From Cupriavidus necator A5-1 (GTDB lineage: Bacteria; Pseudomonadota; Gammaproteobacteria; Burkholderiales; Burkholderiaceae), in assembly GCF_000744095.1 (NCBI RefSeq), contig NZ_JQLI01000008.1:124001-188000 (forward strand): a stretch of DNA of 64,000 nucleotides. The letters are read 5' to 3'. The position numbers were made by a program, and so were the translations under genes. The notes under the pieces were generated by a model, which did not search any database, had not been told where the DNA came from, and saw nothing but the letters and a program-made list of their open reading frames with translations. Positions 53,929 to 62,693 of this stretch are shown here, piece after piece (position 1 is the stretch's first letter; the number at the start of each line of letters is the position of its first letter).

Positions 53929-53970
53929 CCCCTCTCCCGCGCGCGGGAGAGGGGTTGGGGGAGAGGGCCG
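53929..53970 (+). repeat. REP-like palindrome, copy 1
   Basis: CCCCTCTCCCGCG (53929-53941) and its complement (53942-53954) form a perfect palindrome, followed by TTGGGGGAGAGGGCCGGC. A mirror-image copy follows at 54055. Elements of this type recur between genes in Burkholderiales and Xanthomonas. Confidence 0.7.
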
Positions 53971-54054
53971 GCGCGGAAGGGGCTACGAACTTCAACACGG
54001 CCGCAGGCATTCCTCACGCCGCGCTGTGTCTGCCGGTCTCGCTCCGGCCGACGC

Positions 54055-54098
54055 CCGCCCTCTCCCCCTGCCCCTCTCCCGCAAGCGGGAGAGGGGAA
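54055..54098 (-). repeat. REP-like palindrome, copy 2 (inverted)
   Basis: GCCCTCTCCCCCTG leads into CCCCTCTCCCGC (54071-54082), AA, and the complementary arm (54085-54096). On the minus strand the order matches copy 1, so the two are inverted and could fold as a BIME-like pair over the livH/binding-protein gap. Confidence 0.7.
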
Positions 54099-54123
54099 CA
54101 AACCGTCGCAGGCCTGCTGGGTC

Positions 54124-55332
54124 TTACTTCTTCAACATCGCGCACTTCGACTCGGCCACCGTGGTGAAGGCCTGCTCGCCCGGGATGGTCGCCACCACCT
54201 TCAGGTAATCCCACGGCTTCTTCGATTCGGCCACCGTCTTCACCTGCATCAGGTACATGTCGTGGATGCCACGGCCGTCCTGGCGGATATAGCCCTTGGT
54301 GTAGAAGTCGTTGATCTTCATCTTCTTCAGCTCGGCCATGACCTTGTCCGGATCGTCGGTCTTGGCCGCCTCCACCGCCTTCAGGTAGGTGCTGGCCGCC
54401 GAGTAGTCCGCTGCCTGCAGGCTGCTCGGCATCTTCTTCATCTTGCCGAAGAAGCGGTTGGCAAACTTGCGGGTGTCGTCGTTCATGTCCCAGTACCAGC
54501 TGTCGGTCATCAGCAGGCCTTCGGTGTTCTTCAGCCCCAGGCTGTGGATGTCGTTGATGAACATCAGCAGGCCGGCGATCTTCATCGTCTTGGTGATGCC
54601 GAATTCCTTGGCCGCCTTGATCGCGTTGATGGTGTCGCCGCCGGCGTTGGCCAGGCCCAGGATCTGCGCCTTGGACGACTGTGCCTGCAGCAGGAACGAC
54701 GAGAAGTCAGACGCCGACAGCGGATGGCGCACCTGACCCGCCACCGTGCCACCGCTGGCCTTGACCACCGCCGCGGTGTCGCTTTCCAGCGAATGGCCGA
54801 AGGCGTAGTCGGCGGTCAGGAAGAACCACGACTTGCCTCCCTGCTTGACCACCGCGCTGCCGGTGCCCTTGGCCAGCGCCACCGTGTCATAGGCGTAGTG
54901 CACCGTGTACGGCGAGCACTCTTCGTTGGTCAGGCGCGCGGTGCCGGCGCCGATATTGATGTAGACGCGCTTCTTCTCCGAGGCGACCTTGTTCATCGCC
55001 AGCGCGGTGCCCGAGTTGGTGCCGCCCAGCAGCATGTCCAGGCCTTGCTGGTCCATCCATTCGCGCGCCTTCGAGGCGGCGATGTCAGCCTTGTTCTGGT
55101 GGTCGGCGGAGACGATCTCGATGGGCTTGCCCAGCACCTTGCCGCCGCGGTCCTCGATCGCCATCTTGATGGCTTCCAGGCCGCCGGGACCATCGATGTC
55201 GGCGTACAGGCCCGACATGTCGGTGATGTAGCCGATCTTCACGGTGTCGCCCGACACCTGCGCAGCGGCGCTGAAGGAAACGGCACCCATGGCAATGGCC
55301 GCCATCGCGGCCGCGAGCCGAGTCTTTTTCAT
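54124..55332 (-). CDS. Branched-chain amino acid ABC transporter binding protein (LivJ/K type)
   Basis: This 402-residue periplasmic binding protein has a signal peptide (KKTRLAAAMAAIAMGAVSFS, cleavage after SAAAQ) and mature start VSGDTVKIGYITDMSGLYAD. Family blocks include EIVSADHQNKADIAASKARE and FFLTADYAFGHSLESD. The ending TTVAESKCAMLKK has a lone cysteine. AGGAGACATAGAC precedes the ATG at 55332. It lies between livF and livH of the second set. The aspartate-rich opening resembles proteins for urea, amides or aromatic acids rather than leucine, but this cannot be decided here. Confidence 0.94.
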   Translation of the reverse strand: MKKTRLAAAMAAIAMGAVSFSAAAQVSGDTVKIGYITDMSGLYADIDGPGGLEAIKMAIEDRGGKVLGKPIEIVSADHQNKADIAASKAREWMDQQGLDMLLGGTNSGTALAMNKVASEKKRVYINIGAGTARLTNEECSPYTVHYAYDTVALAKGTGSAVVKQGGKSWFFLTADYAFGHSLESDTAAVVKASGGTVAGQVRHPLSASDFSSFLLQAQSSKAQILGLANAGGDTINAIKAAKEFGITKTMKIAGLLMFINDIHSLGLKNTEGLLMTDSWYWDMNDDTRKFANRFFGKMKKMPSSLQAADYSAASTYLKAVEAAKTDDPDKVMAELKKMKINDFYTKGYIRQDGRGIHDMYLMQVKTVAESKKPWDYLKVVATIPGEQAFTTVAESKCAMLKK

Positions 55333-55406
55333 GTCTATGTCTCCTGATTTGCGGCGGCGTGCGCGCCACCCGTTCCTGCCAAACAGCAACCAATGATCCG
55401 TGCGGA

Positions 55407-56132
55407 TCAGACCCCGAGCAGTTCGTGCAGCACCGGCATCTTGGCCTGCAGCTCATTGGCCGCGAAGCGCTCGACGATGCTGCCATGCTCCATCACGTAG
55501 AAGCGGTCGGCCAGCGGCGCGGCAAAGCGGAAGTTCTGCTCCACCATCACCACCGTGTACCCCTTCTGCTTGAGCATCAGGATCATGCGCGCGAGCGCCT
55601 GCACGATCACCGGTGCCAACCCTTCCGAGATTTCATCGAGCAGCAGCAGGTTCGCACCCGTGCGCAGGATGCGCCCGACCGCCAGCATCTGCTGCTCGCC
55701 ACCGGAAAGACGCGTGCCCTGGCTCTGGCGCCGCTCCTTCAGGTTCGGGAACATCTCGTAGATTTCGGCCTCGTTCATGCCCTTGCTGGTGTCGGCGCCC
55801 TTGAGCACCGGCGGCAGCATCAGGTTTTCTTCGCAAGAGAGGCTGGAGAAGATGGCGCGCTCTTCCGGGCAATAGCCAATGCCGTAGTGCGCAATCTTGT
55901 GCGTGGGCAGGCCGATGGTTTCATGGCCATTGACCTTGATCGAGCCCTTGCGCGCGCCCGTCAGGCCCATGATCGCGCGCAGTGTGGTGGTGCGACCGGC
56001 GCCGTTGCGGCCCAGCAGCGTCACCACCTCGCCGGGGTTCACGGTCAGGTCCACCCCGTGCAGGATGTGCGATTCGCCGTACCAGGCCTCCAGGCCTTTG
56101 ATCTCGAGGGCAGGTGTATTCGATGTCGTCAT
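55407..56132 (-). CDS. livF: Branched-chain amino acid ABC transporter ATPase (LivF type) with Walker A Arg
   Basis: This 241-residue nucleotide-binding subunit has signature LSGGEQQMLAVGRIL and Walker B LLLLDEISEGLAP. The Walker A reads GRNGAGRTTT (41-50), with Arg47 in place of the canonical lysine that contacts the phosphates. The Walker B also has DEIS rather than DEPS. The rest of the domain, including the H-loop VVMVEQNFRFA, is normal. Such an Arg version occurs in some Liv-type ATPases, so it may still work. It starts 10 bases after livG. Confidence 0.92.
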   Translation of the reverse strand: MTTSNTPALEIKGLEAWYGESHILHGVDLTVNPGEVVTLLGRNGAGRTTTLRAIMGLTGARKGSIKVNGHETIGLPTHKIAHYGIGYCPEERAIFSSLSCEENLMLPPVLKGADTSKGMNEAEIYEMFPNLKERRQSQGTRLSGGEQQMLAVGRILRTGANLLLLDEISEGLAPVIVQALARMILMLKQKGYTVVMVEQNFRFAAPLADRFYVMEHGSIVERFAANELQAKMPVLHELLGV

Positions 56133-56142
56133 GTGGTGCCCC

Positions 56143-56919
56143 TCAGTGCGCGCCCTGCAGTTCCGCGTCGACGGTGCCCATGTAGGCCTCCATCACGCGC
56201 GGGTCCTTCGACACTTCGGCGTAAGGGCCCTCGGCCAGGATCGCGCCGCGCTGCAGCACCGTGATCTTGTCTGCGATCGACGACACCACGCTCATGTTGT
56301 GCTCGACCATCAGGATGGTGCGGCCCGCGGAGACCTTCTTGATCAGCTGCGTGACGCGGTCCACATCCTCGTGGCCCATGCCCTGCGTGGGCTCGTCCAG
56401 CAGCATCAGCTCGGGCTCCATCGCCAGCGTGGTGGCGATCTCGAGCGCGCGCTTGCGGCCGTACGGCAGGTTCACCGTGACGGTGTGCGCGAACTCGGTC
56501 AGCCCGACCTGCTCGAGCAGCTCCATGGCGCGGTCGTTGAGCACGTCGAGCGAGCGCTCGCTGCGCCAGAACTGGTACGCGGTGCCGAGCTGGCGCTGCA
56601 GGCCGATGCGCACGTTCTCCATCACCGTCAGGTGCGGGAACACCGCCGAGATCTGGAAGGAACGGATCACGCCGCGGCGCGCGATCTGCGCGGGCTTCTC
56701 GCGGGTGATGTCGATGCCGTTGAACAGGATGGTGCCGGTGGTCGGCTCCAAAAACTTGGTGAGCAAGTTGAAGCAAGTGGTCTTGCCCGCGCCGTTGGGC
56801 CCGATCAATGCATGGATCGACCCGCGGCGCACCCGCAGGTTGACGTCGCTCACCGCCGTGAACCCCTTGAACTCCTTGGTGAGGTTCCGCGTTTCCAGGA
56901 TGGTTTCCTGCTGGTTCAT
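56143..56919 (-). CDS. livG: Branched-chain amino acid ABC transporter ATPase (LivG type)
   Basis: This 258-residue nucleotide-binding subunit is first in the second liv set. Walker A is GPNGAGKTTCFNLLT, the signature region is LPYGRKRALEIATTLA and Walker B reads LMLLDEPTQGMGHED. H-loop: TILMVEHNMSVV. The ATG at 56919 has GGCAGGAGAC ahead of it; upstream in-frame codons do not look coding. A small hairpin (7-base stem, TGCCGGG/CCCGGCA, 56946-56965) lies 27 bases upstream in the leader. Confidence 0.95.
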   Translation of the reverse strand: MNQQETILETRNLTKEFKGFTAVSDVNLRVRRGSIHALIGPNGAGKTTCFNLLTKFLEPTTGTILFNGIDITREKPAQIARRGVIRSFQISAVFPHLTVMENVRIGLQRQLGTAYQFWRSERSLDVLNDRAMELLEQVGLTEFAHTVTVNLPYGRKRALEIATTLAMEPELMLLDEPTQGMGHEDVDRVTQLIKKVSAGRTILMVEHNMSVVSSIADKITVLQRGAILAEGPYAEVSKDPRVMEAYMGTVDAELQGAH

Positions 56920-57282
56920 GTCTCCTGCCCGCCCTCTTGCTGAACTGCCGGGGTGATGCCCGGCACTGACAATGGTCCGAACCGGCCTGGTAGGCCCTTG
57001 CTGCCGCATATTCCGTCAGGCCGGCCGCTACTGCGACCTTGCCCGCGGACTTTTGTCTGTGCGCGGGGCGGCTCCCGCTGGTGCCTGGCGACTGGCTAGC
57101 ATGTGCTGCCGCCGCACCCTGTGAGGCGTCTATTGTGTGCGCCTGTTGCATCGCAAAACATCGGGGTTTGCACTATGAAACATGAACCAAGTGTCAGTTT
57201 TTTTGCAGGCGCACATGAGCAGGCGGCGTCACCTGGCCAACGCCGCCTGCCTGCCTGACTTTTCTGCTGCGGCGCCGCGCCG
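56920..57282. other. Intergenic region upstream of livG
   Basis: About 360 bases hold no gene. The livG ribosome-binding site and the small hairpin at 56946-56965 are at its left edge. The promoter of the liv set should lie here, but no convincing -35/-10 pair was found. The oxidoreductase gene ends at the right edge with no clear terminator. Confidence 0.4.
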
Positions 57283-58947
57283 TCAGGCGCTCTCCACCGC
57301 CGCTGGCGGCGCCGGGGCGGCGATCTCCTGCGTGCCCGCCGCGCGCTGGCGATCCTCGCGGATCATGTCGCTGGCGCGTTCGGCGATCATGATGGTCGGT
57401 GAGTTGGTATTGCCCGAGGTGATCAGCGGCATCACCGAGGCATCGACCACGCGCAGGCCGTCGATGCCGAGCACGCGCAGGCGATGGTCCACCACCGCCG
57501 TGGGATCGTCGGCGCGGCCCATCTTGCAGGTGCCCACCGGGTGGAAGATGGTGGTGCCGATATTGCCGGCGGCTTCGGCCAGCTCCTTGTCGGTCTGGAA
57601 CGCGGGGCCCGGCAGCCATTCCTCGGGCTGGTACGGTGCCAGCGCGGGCGAGGCCACGATGCGGCGCGTGAGCCGGATCGAATCGGCAGCGACGCGCCGG
57701 TCCTCTTCCGTCGACAGGTAGTTCGGCGCGATCGCCGGCGCCTGGCGAAAGTCCGCGCTGCCGATATGCACGCTGCCGCGCGAGGTCGGCCGCAGGTTGC
57801 AGGCACTGGCGGTAAAGGCATTGAACGCGTGCAGCGGGTCGCCGAACTTGTCCAGCGACAGCGGCTGCACGTGGTACTCGATATTGGCGCGCGCCTGCCC
57901 GGGGTCCGAGCGCGCGAACGCGCCCAGCTGCGACGGTGCCATGCTCATCGGTCCGCTCTGGTTGATGGCATATTGCACGCCGATGCAGAACTTGCCCCAC
58001 AGGCTGGCGGCGCGCGTATTGAGCGTGCGCACGCCGTTGACCTTGACCACCGTGCGCAGCTGCAGGTGGTCCTGCAGGTTCTCGCCCACGCCGGGCAGCG
58101 CGTGGCGCACCGGGATGCCCAGCGCGCCCAGCCGCTCGGCCTGGCCGATGCCGGACAGTTCCAGCAACTGCGGCGTATTGACTGCGCCCGCGGCAAGGAT
58201 AACCTCGAGCGAGGCTGCTGTCGTATGCGGCTGGCCGCCGCCGACGTAGTTCACGCCGGTGCAACGGCGCCCGTCGAAGGTCAGGCCGCTCACCTGCGCG
58301 CCAGTGACGATGGTCAGATTGGGCCGCTCGGAGGCGCGCCGCAGGAAGGCCTTGGCCGTATTCCAGCGGATGCCGCGGCGCTGGTTCACTTCGAAATAGC
58401 CGACACCGAAGTTGTCGCCGCGGTTGAAGTCCTCGGTGCGCGGGATGCCTGCCTGCTCGGCCGCATCGGCAAAGCGCTCCAGGATATCCCAGCGCAGCCG
58501 CTGGCCTTCCACGCGCCACTCGCCGCCGGCGCCATGGAATTCGCTCGGGCCGCGGTGATGGTCCTCGCTGCGCTTGAACAGCGGCAGCACGTTGTCCCAG
58601 CGCCAGCCGTCGTCGCCGGTGAGCCGCGCCCACTCGTCATAGTCCTCACGCTGGCCGCGCATATAGATCATGCCGTTGATGGACGAGCATCCGCCGAGCA
58701 CGCGCCCGCGCGGATAGCCCAGCGAGCGGCCGTTCAGTCCGGCTTCCGCCTCGGTGCGATAGAGCCAGTCGGTACGCGGATTGCCGATGCAATACAGGTA
58801 GCCGACCGGAATATGGATCCAGTGGTAGTCATCCTTGCCGCCGGCTTCCAGCAGCAGCACATTGACGTCAGGGTCCTGCGTCAGGCGGTTCGCCAGGACA
58901 CAGCCGGCCGAGCCGGCGCCCACGATGATGTAGTCGAATGTCTCCAT
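57283..58947 (-). CDS. GMC-family FAD-dependent oxidoreductase (alcohol/choline dehydrogenase type)
   Basis: This 554-residue flavoprotein oxidises an alcohol to an aldehyde. The FAD motif YIIVGAGSAGCVLANRL is at residues 5-21, and GGCSSINGMIYMRGQREDYDEW and GPMSMAPSQLGAF are family signatures. The catalytic histidine is in FHPVGTCKMG and the second in GNTNSPTIMIAE (asparagine here at the usual second position). AAAGGAGCC precedes the ATG. The C-terminal 25 or so residues are proline/alanine-rich. With the aldehyde dehydrogenase next to it, it may oxidise an alcohol in two steps to an acyl-CoA or acid (inference). Confidence 0.93.
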   Translation of the reverse strand: METFDYIIVGAGSAGCVLANRLTQDPDVNVLLLEAGGKDDYHWIHIPVGYLYCIGNPRTDWLYRTEAEAGLNGRSLGYPRGRVLGGCSSINGMIYMRGQREDYDEWARLTGDDGWRWDNVLPLFKRSEDHHRGPSEFHGAGGEWRVEGQRLRWDILERFADAAEQAGIPRTEDFNRGDNFGVGYFEVNQRRGIRWNTAKAFLRRASERPNLTIVTGAQVSGLTFDGRRCTGVNYVGGGQPHTTAASLEVILAAGAVNTPQLLELSGIGQAERLGALGIPVRHALPGVGENLQDHLQLRTVVKVNGVRTLNTRAASLWGKFCIGVQYAINQSGPMSMAPSQLGAFARSDPGQARANIEYHVQPLSLDKFGDPLHAFNAFTASACNLRPTSRGSVHIGSADFRQAPAIAPNYLSTEEDRRVAADSIRLTRRIVASPALAPYQPEEWLPGPAFQTDKELAEAAGNIGTTIFHPVGTCKMGRADDPTAVVDHRLRVLGIDGLRVVDASVMPLITSGNTNSPTIMIAERASDMIREDRQRAAGTQEIAAPAPPAAVESA

Positions 58948-58981
58948 GGCTCCTTTCGTTATCGTGGCAGGGGGGCAGGAA

Positions 58982-60508
58982 TTACTTCGCGACCGGCATG
59001 GTGAACTCCGCGCCCTTGGCAATCGAATCCGGCCAGCGCTGCATCACGCTCTTGTAGCGCGTGTAGAAGCGCACGCCCTCTTCGCCGTAAGCGTGATGGT
59101 CGCCGAACAGCGAACGCTTCCAGCCGCCGAACGAGTGCCAGGCCATCGGCACCGGGATTGGCACGTTGATGCCGACCATGCCGATCTGGATCTGCCGCGC
59201 AAACGCGCGCGCGATGCCGCCATCGCTGGTGTAGCACGAGACGCCGTTGCCGAGCTCGTGCGCGTTGATCAGCGCCACCGCCTCGGCGAAATCATGCACG
59301 CGCACCACCGACAGCACCGGGCCGAAGATCTCTTCCTTGTAGATCGTCATGTCCGGCTTGACGTTGTCGAACAGCGTGCCGCCGACATAGAAGCCGTTCT
59401 CGTGGCCGGGCACGGTATGGCCGCGGCCATCGGTGACCAGCGTCGCGCCCTCTTCCACGCCCTTGGCGATATAGCCCTCCACCTTCGCCTTGTGCGCAGC
59501 GGTCACCAGCGGACCCATTTCGGCGTCCGACTCCATGCCGTTGCGGATCTTCAGCGCGCTGGCGCGTTCGGCGAGGCGCGGCACCAGCTGGTCGGCGACA
59601 TCGCCGACTGCCACCGCCACCGAGATCGCCATGCAGCGCTCGCCGGCGGAGCCGTACGCAGCACCGATCAGCGCATCGACTGCCTGGTCGAGATCGGCAT
59701 CGGGCATCACCACCAGGTGGTTCTTGGCTCCGCCCAGCGCCTGCACGCGCTTGCCGTGCTTCGTGCCTTCCGTGTAGATGTACTCGGCGATGGGCGTCGA
59801 ACCCACGAACGAAAGTGCCTGCACATCCGGATGCGCCAGCAGCGCATCAACCGCTTCCTTGTCGCCCTGCACGACATTGAACACGCCATCGGGCAGGCCC
59901 GCCTGGCGCAGCAGGTCGGCAATCAGCAGGCTCGGCGACGGATCGCGCTCCGAAGGCTTCAGCACGAAGGTATTGCCGCAGGCGATTGCCACCGGGAACA
60001 TCCACATCGGCACCATCACCGGGAAGTTGAACGGCGTGATGCCGGCCACCACGCCCAGCGGCTGGCGCAGGTTCCAGTTGTCGATGCCGCCGCCGATGTT
60101 GTCGGTGAAATCGGTCTTGAGCAGATTGGGGATGCCGCAGGCGAACTCCACCACCTCGATGCCGCGCGTGACTTCGCCCTTGGCATCCGAGAACACCTTG
60201 CCGTGTTCGCGCGTGATCAGCGCGGCCAGCTCGTCGTGGTGCCGGTCGAGCAGTTCCTTGAACTTGAACAGGATGCGCGCGCGGCGCAGCGGCGGGGTTT
60301 CGGACCATGCCGGAAAGGCGGCCTTGGCGGCAGCCACGGCGTCGCCCACGTCCTGCGCGGTGGCCAGCGCCACGCGCGCGGCGACTTCGCCCGTAGCGGG
60401 GTTGTAGATCTTGGCCAGACGCTGCGACGCGCCGCGCGTCTGCCGGCCTGCGATGACATGGCCGATGGTGGTTTGCACCGCGCTGGCTTCTGCAAGGATG
60501 TCTTCCAC
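58982..60508 (-). CDS. mmsA: CoA-acylating methylmalonate-semialdehyde dehydrogenase
   Basis: This 508-residue member of the aldehyde dehydrogenase superfamily is MmsA-like. It oxidises (methyl)malonate semialdehyde to propionyl- or acetyl-CoA with NAD and CoA. The N-terminal ALDH core has GITPFNFPVMVPMWMFPVA, and the nucleophile is Cys292 in GSAGERCMAIS. The general-base Glu is replaced by Asn in GGAKNH (260-264), as in true MMSDH. The start is a GTG at 60508 with GAGGAGCGGAA ahead. It may serve valine, beta-alanine or inositol breakdown; neighbours do not decide which. A LysR gene is divergent. Confidence 0.95.
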   Translation of the reverse strand: MEDILAEASAVQTTIGHVIAGRQTRGASQRLAKIYNPATGEVAARVALATAQDVGDAVAAAKAAFPAWSETPPLRRARILFKFKELLDRHHDELAALITREHGKVFSDAKGEVTRGIEVVEFACGIPNLLKTDFTDNIGGGIDNWNLRQPLGVVAGITPFNFPVMVPMWMFPVAIACGNTFVLKPSERDPSPSLLIADLLRQAGLPDGVFNVVQGDKEAVDALLAHPDVQALSFVGSTPIAEYIYTEGTKHGKRVQALGGAKNHLVVMPDADLDQAVDALIGAAYGSAGERCMAISVAVAVGDVADQLVPRLAERASALKIRNGMESDAEMGPLVTAAHKAKVEGYIAKGVEEGATLVTDGRGHTVPGHENGFYVGGTLFDNVKPDMTIYKEEIFGPVLSVVRVHDFAEAVALINAHELGNGVSCYTSDGGIARAFARQIQIGMVGINVPIPVPMAWHSFGGWKRSLFGDHHAYGEEGVRFYTRYKSVMQRWPDSIAKGAEFTMPVAK

Positions 60509-60698
60509 TTCCGCTCCTCAATGCTTGAATCTCTGATGGCATGCGGCCCGCCGATCTTTGCGTCCGTTGAAGACGCTGCTTCGTGCCGGGTGGTGACCCC
60601 TGGCGACGCGGATAGCGCGCCGCACAAGGACTATAGGCCGTCGATGAGCGCAAGCTTGGTGCAGTTGCGCGGCCCCGTCCAATGATTTATCGTCAATC

Positions 60699-60724
60699 GC
60701 AATATAAGCCGCGCAAAATATTGC
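60699..60724. promoter_or_regulatory. Candidate LysR operator (7-12-7 inverted repeat)
   Basis: GCAATAT (60699-60705) and ATATTGC (60718-60724) are perfect inverted arms 12 bases apart in an AT-rich spot, between mmsA and the divergent LysR gene. The left arm lies about 190 bases upstream of mmsA and the right arm about 45 bases before the LysR start. Confidence 0.6.
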
Positions 60725-60767
60725 GCCGCACCACCTGCCGCTCCCTGCCGCCCTCCGACGCTGCCCC

Positions 60768-61655
60768 TTGGACCTCCACCATCTGCGTGCCTTTGTCGCC
60801 GTCGCGCGCGAAGGCAACCTCACCCGTGCCGCCCAGCGGCTGCACCTGACGCAGCCGGCGGTCAGCCTGCAGCTCAAGGCACTGCAGTCGGCGTGGCGCA
60901 TCAAGCTGTTCGAGCGCACTGCCGCGGGCCTGACGCTGACCGCCGACGGCGCCGCGCTGCTGCCACTGGCCGAGCGCATCCTCGACGGCGTGGGCGACCT
61001 GCAGCACACCGTCAGCGCGATGCATCACACCGTGCGCGGCCGGCTGGCGATCGGCACCATCCTCGACCCGGAGTTCACGCGGCTGGGGCCGATGCTGCGC
61101 ACGCTGGTGGAACGTCACCCGCAGATCGGCACCGAGCTGCGCCACGGCATGTCGGGCTGGGTGCTGCAACAGGTACGCAGCGGCGCGCTCGATGTCGGCT
61201 TCTATCTGGGCCAGCCGCCCGATGCAGGCTTCCATGCGCTGACGCTGACGCCATTCTCCTATTACGTGCTGGCGCCCAAGGGCTGGAAGGAGCGCACTGC
61301 GCTGCGCTCCTGGGCGCAGCTGGCGACGCTGCCGTGGATCTGGACGCCGCCCGAATCCGCGCACCATCGGCTGCTGTCGGCGCGCTTCGCGCAGGCCGGG
61401 GTCGATGCGGCGACCGTGCCCAAGGTGGCGCATGTGGACCAGGAGGCGTCGATGCTGGACCTCGTGCGCTCGGGCGTGGGCTTGTCGCTGGTGCGCGACT
61501 CCATTGCGCTGCGCGAATCGCACGCGCACGGGCTGGTGATCGTCGAAGGGATGTCGGTGCCGACCGAGCTGACGCTGGTCTGCCTGGCCACGCGCCGCGA
61601 CGACCCGGTGGTCGCGGCGGTGTTCGGCGTCGCGGAATCGGTATTCCGGACGTAG
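60768..61655 (+). CDS. LysR-family transcriptional regulator
   Basis: This 295-residue regulator has helix-turn-helix GNLTRAAQRLHLTQPAVSLQ (20-39), then LKALQSAWRIKLFER, and an effector-binding domain with the strand RLAIGTILDPEFTRLGPML at about 92-110. The start is a TTG at 60768 (read MDLHHLRAFVAVAREG), which matches the usual LysR N-terminus; no good ribosome-binding site is seen. It most probably controls the divergent mmsA and oxidoreductase genes. It converges on the hydrolase gene with seven bases between them. Confidence 0.9.
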   Translation: MDLHHLRAFVAVAREGNLTRAAQRLHLTQPAVSLQLKALQSAWRIKLFERTAAGLTLTADGAALLPLAERILDGVGDLQHTVSAMHHTVRGRLAIGTILDPEFTRLGPMLRTLVERHPQIGTELRHGMSGWVLQQVRSGALDVGFYLGQPPDAGFHALTLTPFSYYVLAPKGWKERTALRSWAQLATLPWIWTPPESAHHRLLSARFAQAGVDAATVPKVAHVDQEASMLDLVRSGVGLSLVRDSIALRESHAHGLVIVEGMSVPTELTLVCLATRRDDPVVAAVFGVAESVFRT

Positions 61656-61661
61656 TCCCGC

Positions 61662-62615
61662 CTACTGTTGTGCCGGCTGCAGGTGCCGGCGCAGCCAGCC
61701 GGTCAGCGCCGCGAAGACTTCGCCGCGCAGCGGCTGGGCCTCGTTGAAGATCTCGTGGTAGCCCTGCCGGAACCAGACTTCGTCGCGCAGGTCCGGCGGC
61801 GCGTGGTCGAAGAAGGTGCGGCTGCCGGACGGATCCACCACGCGGTCGGCGCCGCCGACCAGCATCAGCATTGGCGCCTCCAGTTGCGCGGCATCGGCCT
61901 GCGCCTGCGCCATGCCGCGGATAAAGCTCGCCAGCACGGTGGCGGTGATGGTGGTCTGCACCAGCGGATCGGAGCGATACGCGGCCACCACCGCGGGATC
62001 GTGCGACAGATGGCGCGCGTCGATCGGGTTGGGCACGCGCAGCCGCGGCGCCAGCGCCAGCAGCACGCGGTGCACGGTCAGCATCGCCGGCGACAGCCGC
62101 AACGCGAGCGCGGGCGAAGACAGCACCAGCGCACGCACCATCCGCACGCGCGCGGTGGCAAAGCGCGCCGCGATCAGGCCGCCCATGCTGTGGCCAACCA
62201 AAATCGGCAGCTCGTTCCAGCTGCGCAGCGCGGCGTCGTAGATCTCGGCGAGGTCGTCCAGGTAGGCGTCAGGATGCTCCGCCACCATGCGCGCGCCGCC
62301 GCTGGCGCCGTGGCCGCGCAGGTCATACGCGCGCACGCGCAGGCCCAGGCCGCACAGCACATCGGCCACGTGCTGGTAGCGCCCGGCGTGTTCGGCAAGT
62401 CCGTGCACCAGCAGCACCGAACCGAGCGGCTCGGCAAAGCGCGCCGGGTCCGGTTGCCAGGTGCGCAGCAGCAGCTCGGTGCCGTCGCGCATGCGCTGGC
62501 GGCTTTGTACCGGGGTGTGCGTGCCGGCGGGGATGCCGGCGGGCGCACCGGCCATGGCATCGGCGGCAGCGGGAGGCTCCGTCATCGGGTTGTCCGTCGT
62601 CATGGGCTTGTCCAT
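61662..62615 (-). CDS. Alpha/beta hydrolase, monoglyceride-lipase-like
   Basis: This 317-residue protein has a polar, alanine/proline-rich N-terminal 40 residues, then an alpha/beta-hydrolase domain of the monoacylglycerol-lipase/lysophospholipase group. VLLVHGLAEHAGRYQHVADVL supplies the oxyanion region, YDLRGHGASGGAR the conserved turn, VGHSMGGLIAARFA the nucleophile elbow. The aspartate is in VGGADRVVDPSGS and the histidine in GYHEIFNE. No signal peptide is clear, so it is probably cytoplasmic. AGGAGA precedes the ATG. Confidence 0.9.
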   Translation of the reverse strand: MDKPMTTDNPMTEPPAAADAMAGAPAGIPAGTHTPVQSRQRMRDGTELLLRTWQPDPARFAEPLGSVLLVHGLAEHAGRYQHVADVLCGLGLRVRAYDLRGHGASGGARMVAEHPDAYLDDLAEIYDAALRSWNELPILVGHSMGGLIAARFATARVRMVRALVLSSPALALRLSPAMLTVHRVLLALAPRLRVPNPIDARHLSHDPAVVAAYRSDPLVQTTITATVLASFIRGMAQAQADAAQLEAPMLMLVGGADRVVDPSGSRTFFDHAPPDLRDEVWFRQGYHEIFNEAQPLRGEVFAALTGWLRRHLQPAQQ

Positions 62616-62693
62616 TCGCGCAAATCTCCTGCAGCACGGAGCGCGTGCACCGGCGTTGTTCTAGTTGCTTCTTCGGTTGCGCCGCCCGCCGGT

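Noticed and set aside
57194..58633. A 479-codon minus-strand frame within the GMC oxidoreductase gene
   Set aside because: It is a shifted reading of the same strand with Arg/Ala-rich content. The oxidoreductase frame has all family motifs.
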